Origin: Gammaproteobacteria bacterium
Lineage (GTDB): Bacteria; Pseudomonadota; Gammaproteobacteria; Pseudomonadales; Halieaceae
Direction: 5' to 3'
NCBI GenBank assembly: GCA_030428835.1
Contig: JAUIEP010000001.1
Span: forward strand, 62,001 to 126,000
Length of the DNA stretch: 64,000 nt
The notes under the pieces are model-generated. The model was not told where the DNA came from. It worked only from the letters and a program-made list of their open reading frames with translations, and ran no database searches. A program made the position numbers and the translations under genes. Positions within the stretch are counted from its first letter, which is position 1. The number at the start of each line of letters is the position of its first letter. This document shows, in pieces, positions 32,197-41,247 of this stretch.

Positions 32197-33590
32197 CGGT
32201 TGAGCTGGCGGAACTGGTCCAGGAAGTGCTGTTCGTCGCCGCTGTCCAGGCAACGCAGGTCCAGCCAGAGGGCGCCGCGGTGCACGCGGCCGATGACCGG
32301 GCGGGGCAGGTCGCGCAGCCGCGCCGCCAGTGCGCCCACTGACTGCCCGCTGTCGCCTGACGGTCGCAGGCAGAGGGCGCTACTCGGCAGTGTTTCCACC
32401 GGCAGTGAGCCGCTGCCGATCTGGCTCTGGCAGTCCTCCACGCTCACGCTGCAGAACGCTCCGATCAGTTCCGCGACGGCGGGAGCGAGGCGCGCGGCCT
32501 GTGCGCTGATCTGCGCGGCATCGCGTGTCAGCAGGCGCAACGTGGGCAACTCCCGCAGCAGGCGTGCCGGGTTGCGGTACAGCTTGAGCACCTCCGCCAG
32601 GGCGGCGAGGGTGACCTTGTCAAGTCGCAACGCCCGTTTCAGCGGGTTCTGCCGCACAATGCGGACCAGGTCCGCGCGTCCCGCGATGATGCCGGCCTGG
32701 GGGCCGCCCAGCAGCTTGTCGCCGCTGAAGGTGACAAGGTCGGCGCCGCCGGCGATCGCCTCGGCGGCGGTGGGCTCGGGCGGCAAGCCAAGCGCGGCGA
32801 AGTCGACGAGGTTGCCGCTGCCGAGATCGGTGACAAACGGCAGCGCGTGCTCGTGCGCCAGCGCCGCGAGGTCGCCCTCCGGCACTGCCTTGGTAAAACC
32901 CTGCACCTCGTAGTTGCTCGTGTGCACCTTCATCAGCAGTGCCGTGTCGGGGCCGATGGCCCGGCGGTAGTCCTTGAGGTGCGTGCGGTTGGTCGCACCG
33001 ACTTCCACGAGCCTGCAACCGGAGCGCTCCATCACCTCGGGTATGCGGAACGAGCCGCCGATCTCCACCAGTTCGCCGCGGGAGACCGGCACCTCGCGGC
33101 CGAGTGCGAGGCTGTTCAACACGAGCAGCACCGCGGCGGCATTGTTGTTCACGACGGTGGCGGCTTCCGCGCCTGTCAACGCGCAGACCAGGTGCTCCAC
33201 GTGCGTCTCGCGTTCACCGCGCCCCCCTGTCTCCAGGTCGAACTCCAGGTTACTGGGATTCGCGGCGGCGATGGCCATGGCGTCGATGGCGCGGCGTGGC
33301 AAGAGCGCGCGCCCGAGGTTGGTGTGCAGCACGGTGCCGGTCAGGTTGTACAGCGGTTTGAGTGTCGGCGTGTCCGCGGCTTCCAGGTGCCGGTTGAGGT
33401 CGGCGCGAAGGGATTCGACGTCCACGGTGCCGCCCGCGGCAATCTCGCGCCGCAGTTCCGACAGGCGCTCGCGCAGCGCCTCGGTGACGGCTTCGCGGCC
33501 CCAGCGCTCTATCTCGCCCGGCAGTGCGCGCAGCACTTCGTCGATGGAGGGCAGTTGGCGGTAGGGGTTGTCGCGGGTGGTGTCTGTCAT
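32193..33590 (-). CDS. selA: L-seryl-tRNA(Sec) selenium transferase SelA
   Basis: 465 residues, close to the E. coli length. This PLP enzyme turns Ser-tRNA(Sec) into Sec-tRNA(Sec) with selenophosphate. It opens RQLPSIDEVLRALPGE; the core has LYNLTGTVLHTNLGRALLP, NNNAAAVLLVLN, the PLP lysine in TFSGDKLLGGPQAG, and GRVHRGALWLDLRCL near the end. ATG 33590 is chosen since the track extension reads through repeats; no clear Shine-Dalgarno is visible. Upstream, 33612-33645 holds three GGGTGAAG words in tandem. First gene of selA-selB-selC. Confidence 0.97.
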   Translation of the reverse strand: MTDTTRDNPYRQLPSIDEVLRALPGEIERWGREAVTEALRERLSELRREIAAGGTVDVESLRADLNRHLEAADTPTLKPLYNLTGTVLHTNLGRALLPRRAIDAMAIAAANPSNLEFDLETGGRGERETHVEHLVCALTGAEAATVVNNNAAAVLLVLNSLALGREVPVSRGELVEIGGSFRIPEVMERSGCRLVEVGATNRTHLKDYRRAIGPDTALLMKVHTSNYEVQGFTKAVPEGDLAALAHEHALPFVTDLGSGNLVDFAALGLPPEPTAAEAIAGGADLVTFSGDKLLGGPQAGIIAGRADLVRIVRQNPLKRALRLDKVTLAALAEVLKLYRNPARLLRELPTLRLLTRDAAQISAQAARLAPAVAELIGAFCSVSVEDCQSQIGSGSLPVETLPSSALCLRPSGDSGQSVGALAARLRDLPRPVIGRVHRGALWLDLRCLDSGDEQHFLDQFRQLNR

Positions 33591-33687
33591 TGGTCTGTAC
33601 GGGTTGGCCTGGGTGAAGAATGGGTGAAGTGTGGGTGAAGTGTAGCTGTAAATCTGTCTGGTTCTCGCTGCGTGCGCGCTGCGCGCC

Positions 33688-33707
33688 AGGTCGAATGAAT
33701 TCGACCC
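33688..33707. repeat. GGTCGAAT-family palindrome near selA
   Basis: AGGTCGAATGAATTCGACCC in the gap between selA and the GST-like gene. A degenerate copy, GTCGACCGAATTCGGCCCC, lies at 33755-33773. Confidence 0.85.
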
Positions 33708-33824
33708 CACAGGGGGCTGGGCGGTGTGCGCGCCGCTGCTCGTCGCCCCGAGCCGTCGACCGAATTCGGCCCCACACAAAGGGAAGCGCAGAACGGCCGA
33801 CGATCTGGTGAGAAGGTGACATAT

Positions 33825-33841
33825 TGGCATTAATCGTGTCA
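33825..33841. promoter_or_regulatory. Operator-like palindrome 7 (TGGCA-N7-TGTCA)
   Basis: TGGCATTAATCGTGTCA, 35 bp upstream of the GST-like gene's ATG, in an A/T-rich patch (GTGTCAATATAT) that probably includes the promoter. It links this block to the 0.8-16 kb region. Confidence 0.72.
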
Positions 33842-33876
33842 ATATATCGGCCGCCCACGACTCGAGGAGACCCCGC

Positions 33877-34917
33877 ATGTCCCGCTCCGACCGCCTGCGC
33901 CTGATCGGCGGCACCGGCTCGCCCTACACCCAGAAGATGATCGCGGTGCTGCGTTACCGCCGCATTCTGTACGCCATCACCTGGGGCGACCCCGTCGCCG
34001 TGCTCGACCAGATGGGGCTGGAAAAGCCGCGCCCGACGTTTCACCCGACCTTCCTCTTCGAGGACGACAACGGCGCCGTCCAGCCGACCTGCGACTCCAG
34101 CCCGATCATCCGCCGCCTGGAAGCGGACCACGCGGGGCGCGAGGTTATCCCGGCAGACCCGGCGCTCGCCTTCCTCGATTACCTGATCGAGGACTTCGGC
34201 GACGAGTGGTGCACCAAGTACATGTTTCACTACCGCTGGTACCCGGCCGAGGATGCCGACAATGCCGGCACACTGCTGCCCCTGAGTATGGACCTGGGCC
34301 TGTCGGACGAGGAACTGGCGCAGTTCAAGCGCTTCTTCTCCGACCGGCAGATCAACCGCCTCTACGTGGTCGGTTCCAACGACACGACCGCGCCCGTCAT
34401 CGACGCCAGCTACCGGCGTTACCTCGCCGCCATGGAGGCGCACCTGCAGCGGCAGCCGTTCATGCTGGGCAACCGCCCGGGTTCCGGCGATTTCAGCATG
34501 TACGGGCAACTGACACAGTTGGTCGGCTTCGACCCGACGCCCCGGGCCATCACCCACGAAGTCTCGCCGCGCACGGTGGCCTGGGTGGACCGCGTGCGGG
34601 ACCTCTGCGGCCTGGAGCCAGCCGACGCCGACTGGATTGCGGTGGAGGACCAGCCCGCCACGCTGCGCGCGCTGTTTGCCGAGATCGGCCGCGTCTACGC
34701 GCCCGCGCTGCTCGCCAACGCCGCCGCGGTGGAGGCGCAGCAGGACACCTGGGAGGCCGAAATCGACGGCGCCCCCTGGACCCAGAAGACCTTCCCCTAC
34801 CAGGCCAAGTGCCTGCGCTGGATCCGGGAGGAATACGCAGCCCTCGGCGCCGCCGACCGCGCGCGCGTGGACGGTGTCCTCGATGGCACCGGCTGCGAAA
34901 CCCTGTTCAACGCCTGA
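33877..34917 (+). CDS. Glutathione S-transferase-like protein (long form), paralogue
   Basis: 346 residues. GST thioredoxin-like N-terminus LRLIGGTGSPYTQKMIAVLRYR, then QPTCDSSPIIRRLEADH and a long helical part with MFHYRWYPAEDAD and FMLGNRPGSGDFSMYGQL. The HYRW(Y)P and LGN-P segments match the 13077-14165 protein, so the two are paralogues in one extended subfamily. GAGGAGA precedes ATG 33877. It heads a four-gene plus-strand run with 14-15 bp gaps and sits just behind palindrome 7. Confidence 0.87.
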   Translation: MSRSDRLRLIGGTGSPYTQKMIAVLRYRRILYAITWGDPVAVLDQMGLEKPRPTFHPTFLFEDDNGAVQPTCDSSPIIRRLEADHAGREVIPADPALAFLDYLIEDFGDEWCTKYMFHYRWYPAEDADNAGTLLPLSMDLGLSDEELAQFKRFFSDRQINRLYVVGSNDTTAPVIDASYRRYLAAMEAHLQRQPFMLGNRPGSGDFSMYGQLTQLVGFDPTPRAITHEVSPRTVAWVDRVRDLCGLEPADADWIAVEDQPATLRALFAEIGRVYAPALLANAAAVEAQQDTWEAEIDGAPWTQKTFPYQAKCLRWIREEYAALGAADRARVDGVLDGTGCETLFNA

Positions 34918-34931
34918 CAAGGATCTACGAT

Positions 34932-35876
34932 ATGGCACCAAAACCCATCAAGAACCGCGTGACGGCCATGACCGGCGCCGACTACCCGATCATCCAGGCC
35001 CCCATGGGCTGGATCGCACGCGCCCAACTGGCCTCTGCCGTGTGCGCCGCCGGGGCCACGGGCATCATCGAGACCTCGTCGGGGGAACTCGATAACGTGA
35101 AGGCCGAGGTGGCGAAGATGCGCGAACTCACGGACCGGCCGTTCGGCATGAACGTGGCCCTGGCCTTCGTGCGCGGCACCAACATCGTCGACTTCGTGAT
35201 CGAGCAGGGCATCAAGTTCGTCACCACGTCGGCGGGCAGCCCCTCGGTCTGCACCGCGCCGTTCCAGGAGGCCGGCATCAAGGTCTTTCACGTGGTGCCG
35301 ACCCTCGAGGGCGCGCTCAAGGCGATCGACGACGGTGTGGACGGACTGCTGGTGGAAGGCGGGGAGGGCGGTGGCTTCAAGAACCCGAGTCCCGTGTCCA
35401 CGATGGTGCTGCTGCCCCTCGTGCGCAGCCGTACCGACCTGCCCATCATCGCCGCGGGCGGCATTACCGACGGCGCCACGATGGCTGCCGCGTTCGCCCT
35501 CGGCGCCGACGGCGTGCAGATGGGCACGCGCATGCTGACCTCGGCGGAATCGCCGGTGCACGACAACTGGAAGCAGGCGGTAATCAACGCCGCCGAGACC
35601 GATACGGTATTCCTCAACCAGGAATCCAAGCCCGCCCTGCGCGCACTGAAGACCGAGCGCACGGCCGCGCTCGCGCCGCTGGGCAAGTTCAACGTGTTCG
35701 AGCACATGGCCGACATACAGGATCTCTACTTCGGCGGCGACATGGAGGCGGCGATCCCGTTGATCGGGCAGGTGTGCGGGCGCATCGACGCCGTGCGACC
35801 GGTGCGCGAGGTGATCGAGGAGACGATGAGCGAGTTCTACGACGTCATCGGCAACCTGCACAACACGTACGGCTGA
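34932..35876 (+). CDS. Nitronate monooxygenase-family flavoprotein, paralogue
   Basis: 314 residues from ATG 34932; the track's longer ORF overlaps the upstream gene out of frame. Family marks: YPIIQAPMGWIARAQLASAV, FGMNVALAF, LLVEGGEGGGFKNP in place of the usual GHxG segment, and PIIAAGGITDGATMAAAFALGADGVQMGTRM. The paralogue at 3154-4125 keeps the GHPG His; here that position reads GEGGGF, so the catalytic detail may differ. AAGGA precedes. Follows the GST-like gene by 14 bp. Confidence 0.88.
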   Translation: MAPKPIKNRVTAMTGADYPIIQAPMGWIARAQLASAVCAAGATGIIETSSGELDNVKAEVAKMRELTDRPFGMNVALAFVRGTNIVDFVIEQGIKFVTTSAGSPSVCTAPFQEAGIKVFHVVPTLEGALKAIDDGVDGLLVEGGEGGGFKNPSPVSTMVLLPLVRSRTDLPIIAAGGITDGATMAAAFALGADGVQMGTRMLTSAESPVHDNWKQAVINAAETDTVFLNQESKPALRALKTERTAALAPLGKFNVFEHMADIQDLYFGGDMEAAIPLIGQVCGRIDAVRPVREVIEETMSEFYDVIGNLHNTYG

Positions 35877-35891
35877 CAACGGGGCGCGAAC

Positions 35892-36983
35892 ATGACTGAC
35901 GTAACCACGCTCGAAGTGAACAAGTCCGACTGGGCGCAGACGCGCGTGGTGACCGAGTCGGTCGGCCCTGTCGGAGCGAACGAGGTGCTCCTCAAGGTGG
36001 ACCGCCAGGCGCTCACCGCCAATAACATTTCCTACGCGGGCGCCGGCGACAGCATCGGATACTGGGGATTCTTCCCCGCCGAGGACGGCTGGGGTCGGAT
36101 TCCCGCCATGGGATGGGCGGACGTGTTGGAATCCGGACACCCGGACATCGCGGTCGGTGAACGTGTCTGGGGGTTTTTCCCCTTCAGTACGCACCTGCGG
36201 ATACTCGCGGGTAACGTGAGTGCAGACCACTTCGACGATGTCTCGCCGCATCGCGCCCAGTATGCACCTGTGTACGCGCGCTTCGACCGGGCAGCCGCCA
36301 ACCCGATCTACGAGAAAGACCGCGAGGACCAGGACAGCCTGCTGCGCGGCCTGTTTCTTACCTCGTGGCTGGTGGAGGACTTCCTCACCTGTAACGACAG
36401 TTTCGGGGCGGAAGCCTGCCTTGTTACGAGCGCCTCCAGCAAGACCAGCATCGCGCTAGGTTTCTGTCTGAAAAAGCGCGGCAGGCTGGAGAGAGTCGGC
36501 CTCACCTCGCAGCCCAACCGCGCCTTCTGCGAGTCGCTGGGTTGCTACGACCGGGTGCTGGCCTACGACGAACTCGATGCGCTGGACGGTTCGCGCCCCG
36601 TGGTCAGCGTGGACATGGCGGGCAACATGGGCTTGCTCAGCGAGCTGCACTATCGCTACGCCGACAACCTGAAGCACTCGTGTCGGGTCGGCGCGACGCA
36701 CCATGCGCAGTTCGGTGCTGCTGGCGCTATGCCCGGGCCAGAGCCGCAGTTCTTCTTTGCCCCGGGGCATATCCAAAGCCGCAGCAAGGAGCTGGGCGCC
36801 GCCAACCTGATGCTGGCGATGGGGGCGGACTACGTGGCGTTTCGCCGGGATGCGGACCGCTGGTTGCAAGTGCAGCGCAGCTACGGGCCCGAGGCCGTGG
36901 AGCGGGTCTACCAGTCGGTGCTCTCGGGCGGGGCCGCACCCGACACTGGCCAGATCATCTCCCTGTGGCCAGCACAGAATTAG
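35892..36983 (+). CDS. DUF2855 family protein
   Basis: 363 residues beginning MTDVTTLEVNKSDWAQTRVV, with GERVWGFFPFSTHL, CLVTSASSKTSIALGFCL and VVSVDMAGNMGLLSELHY. This is the DUF2855 pattern, a medium-chain-dehydrogenase-like fold with a Rossmann segment. Neither substrate nor reaction is known. It follows the NMO-like gene by 15 bp, and its stop overlaps the convergent LLM gene by four bases. Confidence 0.85.
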   Translation: MTDVTTLEVNKSDWAQTRVVTESVGPVGANEVLLKVDRQALTANNISYAGAGDSIGYWGFFPAEDGWGRIPAMGWADVLESGHPDIAVGERVWGFFPFSTHLRILAGNVSADHFDDVSPHRAQYAPVYARFDRAAANPIYEKDREDQDSLLRGLFLTSWLVEDFLTCNDSFGAEACLVTSASSKTSIALGFCLKKRGRLERVGLTSQPNRAFCESLGCYDRVLAYDELDALDGSRPVVSVDMAGNMGLLSELHYRYADNLKHSCRVGATHHAQFGAAGAMPGPEPQFFFAPGHIQSRSKELGAANLMLAMGADYVAFRRDADRWLQVQRSYGPEAVERVYQSVLSGGAAPDTGQIISLWPAQN

Positions 36984-38029
36984 AGCAGTTCCTCGGCCAG
37001 CAGCGTAAGCCCTTCCTCCTGCGTCGAGGTCACCAGCAGCATGTCGAGTGAACCGCGCGCCTCGGCCTCGCGCCAGGCGCCCAGGCGCTCGCGGATGCGC
37101 GCCGGCGGGCCGATGAGATTGGTGCGATCGATGAGATCCAGCGGTACCGCGGCCACCGCCTTGTCCTTGTCGCCGGCAAGGTACAGCGACTGGATCTGTT
37201 CGACCTCGTCGTCATAACCCATGCGGCGTGCGAACTCGGCGTAGAAGTTCTTGCTCTTCGCTCCCATGCCGCCGAGTTGGCGGGCGAGGGTGGGGCGCAT
37301 GGCCTCCAGCACCGCCTTGTAGTCGTCGTGCACGATCGCGCTGGCAAATGTGGAGACCGTGAAGTCCTCGCGTTTGCAGCGTGCGCCGGGTTTGGCGAAG
37401 CCTTCCGCGAGGTGCCTGTCGACAGTCTCCGTGGTGTCGGTGGGATCGACAAAGGACAGCAGTATACCCTCGGCGATCTCCGCGGTGAGGCGAATGCCGC
37501 CCGGGCTGATGGAGGCGAGGTAGATGGGTTGCGCGGGGTTCGTATGCGCCACGCTGCGCAGCGGTTTGCCCAGGCCCGTGGCCGTGGGGCCCTGCGCGGG
37601 CAGGTTGTAGTGATAGCCCTCGTAGGTCACGGGAACGTCACGCGCCAGCACCTTGCGTACGATCTCGACGTACTCACGCGTGCGTACCAGCGGCTTGTCG
37701 TAACTCACGCCGTGCCAGCCCTCCACGACCTGTGGGCCCGAGGGCCCCAGGCCCAAAATAAAACGGCCACCGGACAGCGCGTCCAGGCCGATGGCCGCCA
37801 TGGCGGCGGCGGTCGGCGTGCGCGCTGGCATCTGCATGATGGCCGTGCCCACCTGCAGGCGCTCACTATGGGCCGCGAGCCAGGCTGCGCAACTCACGGC
37901 GTCGCAGCCGTAGGCCTCGGCGACCCAGGCGGAGTGGTAGCCGAGGTTTTCCACGGTGCGTAGCAGTTCGAGATCGAGGGTGGGGTGTGCGCTGAACGCG
38001 GTCTGGATCAAACCCAGGCCAAGCTTCAT
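36980..38029 (-). CDS. LLM-class (luciferase-like) oxidoreductase
   Basis: 349 residues from ATG 38029, preceded by AAGGAAAGG. Bacterial-luciferase TIM barrel: MKLGLGLIQTAFSAHP, LGYHSAWVAEAYGCDAVS, RLQVGTAIMQMPARTP, GRFILGLGPSGPQVVEGWHG. The GPSGPQVVEGWHG stretch is typical of the F420-dependent branch (MER-like), but F420 versus FMN use cannot be settled from sequence. No palindromic operator is seen upstream, and it lies opposite to the GST/NMO/DUF2855 unit. Confidence 0.87.
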   Translation of the reverse strand: MKLGLGLIQTAFSAHPTLDLELLRTVENLGYHSAWVAEAYGCDAVSCAAWLAAHSERLQVGTAIMQMPARTPTAAAMAAIGLDALSGGRFILGLGPSGPQVVEGWHGVSYDKPLVRTREYVEIVRKVLARDVPVTYEGYHYNLPAQGPTATGLGKPLRSVAHTNPAQPIYLASISPGGIRLTAEIAEGILLSFVDPTDTTETVDRHLAEGFAKPGARCKREDFTVSTFASAIVHDDYKAVLEAMRPTLARQLGGMGAKSKNFYAEFARRMGYDDEVEQIQSLYLAGDKDKAVAAVPLDLIDRTNLIGPPARIRERLGAWREAEARGSLDMLLVTSTQEEGLTLLAEELL

Positions 38030-38291
38030 GGGCCTTTCCTTGTCGCTGCGATGGATGTGCATAGTGTCACACGCTGCGCCGTGAAGCGATGCGTGGGGAA
38101 CGACGGCTGATTCCTGGGAATATCTTGATATAACCGCCGTGATTTTTGCGCCTATTTATACCCAGCGCCAGTAGAACGCTGTTTTTGTAACTTGTCGACA
38201 CCTCCGCGCTTTGGGGCATAGCCACCCACCTCTATACTCCCCGCAGGGACAAGAAAACCGCTGGTAATAAAAAGCGGGCAGGGGACAGACA

Positions 38292-40025
38292 GTGATCAAG
38301 TTGCGGGCGATTCTCGCCGCCGGGGCCACAGCCCTGGTGGTACTTTGCGCGGGGGCTCCACATAGTTTCGCCGGGGACGGGAAAGACCGGGAGCGGGTCG
38401 CCCCCTCATTCGAGCAATTGCAGCGCAAGGCGCGCCGGGAAGGGCGGGTCCGGGTGATCGTGCAGCCGCGCGAAGACGCACGCGACGGTGTGCTCGTGCG
38501 GGAGGCGAGCGCAAAACAGCGCGCGCGCAAGTTCGCCGAGCGGCACAAGCAGCGACCATTGCGGGAATTCCGGCGCAAGGCGCTGCAGGTCTACGCATTG
38601 AACGCGGATGAACTCGCAAGTTTTACCGACAGCGGCCAGTTCGACGCGATCGTCGAAGACAGCCTCAACAAACCCAGCCTGCTGCAGTCCGTACCCCGCA
38701 TCGGCGGTAATGTGGCGCACAACACCGCCCTGACGGGCAACGGCGTGGCTATCGCCATACTCGATACCGGCGTGGATGCCAGTCATATCAATTTCGGCGG
38801 CCGCGTGATCGAGGAAGCCTGTTTCTCGACGACCTATGCCGCACACAACGCAACGAGCCTCTGCCCGGGTGGCGGTGATGAGCAATACGGCGCAGGGGCG
38901 GCCGCGCCCTGCGCCAACGATTGCTACCACGGCACCCACGTCGCCTCGATTGCCGCGGGCAGCGACGGTGTGGTAACCGGCGTGGCGCCCGATGCGGGCA
39001 TTATCGCCGTGCAGGTATTTTCGCGTTTCCACAACCCCGGCTATTGCGGCAGTAACGATCCCGACGGCTGCGTTCTGGCCTACGACTCCGACATTCTCGC
39101 GGGCATGCAGTACGTGGCGGGACTGGCCTCGAACCACGTGATTGCCGCGGTAAACCTCAGCCTGGGTGGCGGCTACTATGCCGCGCCCTGCGACGGGTCG
39201 TTCCACAAGGGAACAATGGACTATCTCGCCACCCTCGGTATCGCGACGGTGGCCGCGTCCGGTAACTCGGGTTACATCGACGGCATCGGTTCGCCCGCCT
39301 GCGTCTCCACGGCGATCTCTGTGGGCGCCGTTGGCGATACCAACGACGCAGTACACAATTACTCCAACAGCGCCAGTTTCGTCGATGTGCTGGCACCGGG
39401 CGGACCGATCACCGCCGCGCTGCCCAACGGCGCCTACGGCACACTCTCGGGGACTTCCATGGCCACACCGCACGTCGCGGGCGCCATCGCGCTCGTGCGC
39501 GCCGCAGCACCCGGTATGAGCGTGGCGCAGATTCGCAGCCTGTTGTCGAGCCACGCGGTCAGCGTGACGGACGCGCGCAACGGACTGGTCTTCCCGCGGG
39601 TCGATATGGCGCAGGTTACGAGTATGCTGCAGGCGGGGGATGCGCCCGACATCACGATTCTGGCTCCCGGCAGCAACCTCGAAGTTGCGGGTGGCGGGGG
39701 TCCGGTGGCGCTGCTCGCGGTGGCGAGTGACCCGCAGGACGGCGACCTGAGCAGTGCCGTCACCTGGCGTTCCAGCCTCGACGGCGCTATCACCTCGCCT
39801 GCAACACTGCGCGCGGGTTCCCACACACTCACCGCGAGCGTTACGGACAGCAGCGGCCTGTCGGCGCAGGCCAGCGTGCAGGTTACCGTCCTGGCCGGCA
39901 ACGACGGCGACGGCGACGGCGTGGCGGATGCTGTCGACAACTGTCCCACGGTGGTAAACCCCGAGCAGGGGGACCTGGACAGCGACGGAATCGGCGATTT
40001 CTGCGACGCCACACCGGGCTGCTGA
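38292..40025 (+). CDS. Secreted subtilisin-like serine protease (S8)
   Basis: 577 residues from GTG 38292 (GGGGA upstream). Signal peptide up to about residue 28, an I9-type propeptide (RVRVIVQPREDARDG, LQVYALNADELASF), then the catalytic domain with the triad in AILDTGVDASH, HGTHVASIAAG and SGTSMATPHVAGA. Next come an Ig-like domain (about 460-540) and one thrombospondin type-3 repeat at the C-terminus (DGDGDGVADAVDNCPTVVNP). An extracellular or surface protease; calcium probably stabilises the tail. No sorting signal is seen. Confidence 0.94.
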   Translation: MIKLRAILAAGATALVVLCAGAPHSFAGDGKDRERVAPSFEQLQRKARREGRVRVIVQPREDARDGVLVREASAKQRARKFAERHKQRPLREFRRKALQVYALNADELASFTDSGQFDAIVEDSLNKPSLLQSVPRIGGNVAHNTALTGNGVAIAILDTGVDASHINFGGRVIEEACFSTTYAAHNATSLCPGGGDEQYGAGAAAPCANDCYHGTHVASIAAGSDGVVTGVAPDAGIIAVQVFSRFHNPGYCGSNDPDGCVLAYDSDILAGMQYVAGLASNHVIAAVNLSLGGGYYAAPCDGSFHKGTMDYLATLGIATVAASGNSGYIDGIGSPACVSTAISVGAVGDTNDAVHNYSNSASFVDVLAPGGPITAALPNGAYGTLSGTSMATPHVAGAIALVRAAAPGMSVAQIRSLLSSHAVSVTDARNGLVFPRVDMAQVTSMLQAGDAPDITILAPGSNLEVAGGGGPVALLAVASDPQDGDLSSAVTWRSSLDGAITSPATLRAGSHTLTASVTDSSGLSAQASVQVTVLAGNDGDGDGVADAVDNCPTVVNPEQGDLDSDGIGDFCDATPGC

Positions 40026-40345
40026 ACACCCCTCTGCTGTGCCATGTGCGGCGGGGCACACCCGGCTGGCGGGACTGCGCCGCGCAACCACGGTTTGCAA
40101 TTACGCTCTGCAACTGCCCGGGCTTCTGGCTGATATTTAGTGATCGCTATCCTTAAATCGTCAGCAATTTTTACAAGCGTTGCGAGTGACTCTCCGCCGA
40201 CACCGGTAGCCTCTTCAAATATTCCAATAAAATCAATGAGATAAATTTATTGGCGTAATAATTGCTTTTTATGCTCCAGAAATTGATTTTCACCGTCGCG
40301 GCGCTGGCTCACAGCCAGCCGTGCCGGAGATGAGGGAGCAATAAA
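40026..40345. other. A/T-rich intergenic leader before the PEP-CTERM-like gene
   Basis: 320 bp with no gene. The part from about 40200 is A/T-rich (AATATTCCAATAAAATCAAT, AATTTATTGGCGTAATAATT) and should contain the promoter of the next gene. No terminator with a clean stem and T-run is visible after the protease. Confidence 0.5.
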
Positions 40346-41143
40346 ATGGTTTCGAAGGGCAAACTTACAGGTTTCGCGGCACTGGGGCTTGCCGCTGCGT
40401 TGAATGCCGCACCGGCCCTGTCGGCGGTGCAGGTATGGGACTTCAACAGCGGTAGCCAGTCGTTCAGCAGCAACAACTTCGGGAATACCCTTAGCCTGAC
40501 GTCAAGCGACGGCATTAACCTCACCGTAACCGCCTGGTCAGATACCAACGATTCGAGCGGTCCCGACGAAATCGAAACCGCGCGCCTGCACTGGGCGAAT
40601 AGTGGTGCGCTGGGCGTCGTCAACCGCGATGAGGATACCAGCTCCCCCAACCACTCGGTCGACAGCGTCACCTCTGACTCCGACGGCGAGTACGACATGC
40701 TTCTGCTCGAATTCGATACCGCGGTCAACCTGACGAACATCAACCTCAACTGGGCGCAGGGCGGCGGCACCAACCGCGCGGATGTATCCATCCTCGCCTG
40801 GAATGGTATCGGCGACGACACCCTCAATGGCGAAACCTGGAGCGGCGTTCTCGCGGGTAACGGCGGTGGCTTCAACTCCGTGGGCAACTACACGGGCGTG
40901 CCCCTCGGCTACTACGCTGTGAACCCCGGCGATGTCGTTTCCACCCAGTGGCTGGTGGGCGTGTACAACCCCGTATTCGGCGCCGGTGGCGATGCCGGTG
41001 ACGACGGCTTGAAGCTATCGGCGATCAAGACGTACACCGACGACATTCCGCCGCCGCCCACGGATGTTCCCGTACCGGGCAGCCTGCCGCTGGTACTGTT
41101 GGGCCTTTACGGGCTGCACAGGCGGATGCAGCACCGCGCCTAG
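40346..41143 (+). CDS. PEP-CTERM-like exported surface protein
   Basis: 265 residues. Signal peptide (LTGFAALGLAAALNAAPALSA), a beta-rich body rich in Asn, Ser, Gly and Asp, including GVVNRDEDTSSPNHSVDS and YDMLLLEFD (reminiscent of the exosortase-dependent XDP1-type proteins, from memory). The C-terminal sorting tail is DVPVPGSLPLVLLGLYGLHRRM: short motif, hydrophobic helix, basic end. GAGGGAG precedes ATG 40346. Likely anchored or released at the outer surface by an exosortase encoded elsewhere. A terminator follows. Confidence 0.85.
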   Translation: MVSKGKLTGFAALGLAAALNAAPALSAVQVWDFNSGSQSFSSNNFGNTLSLTSSDGINLTVTAWSDTNDSSGPDEIETARLHWANSGALGVVNRDEDTSSPNHSVDSVTSDSDGEYDMLLLEFDTAVNLTNINLNWAQGGGTNRADVSILAWNGIGDDTLNGETWSGVLAGNGGGFNSVGNYTGVPLGYYAVNPGDVVSTQWLVGVYNPVFGAGGDAGDDGLKLSAIKTYTDDIPPPPTDVPVPGSLPLVLLGLYGLHRRMQHRA

Positions 41144-41164
41144 GCCCCAACCAAACCCAGTTCA

Positions 41165-41197
41165 AAAAAGCGGAATCACCAAATTCCGCTTTTTTTA
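41165..41197 (+). terminator. Rho-independent terminator after the PEP-CTERM-like gene
   Basis: AAAAAGCGGAAT-caccaa-ATTCCGCTTTTTTT; good stem and T-run, 22 bp after the stop. Confidence 0.93.
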
Positions 41198-41247
41198 TGC
41201 CTGCGCTACCATGACGACCGATATGCGTCCCCCAGTAGAGGTTGTCC

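Noticed and set aside
34206-34931. Long upstream extension of the NMO-like ORF
   Set aside because: It overlaps the GST-like gene out of frame; ATG 34932 has a good RBS and matches the family N-terminus.
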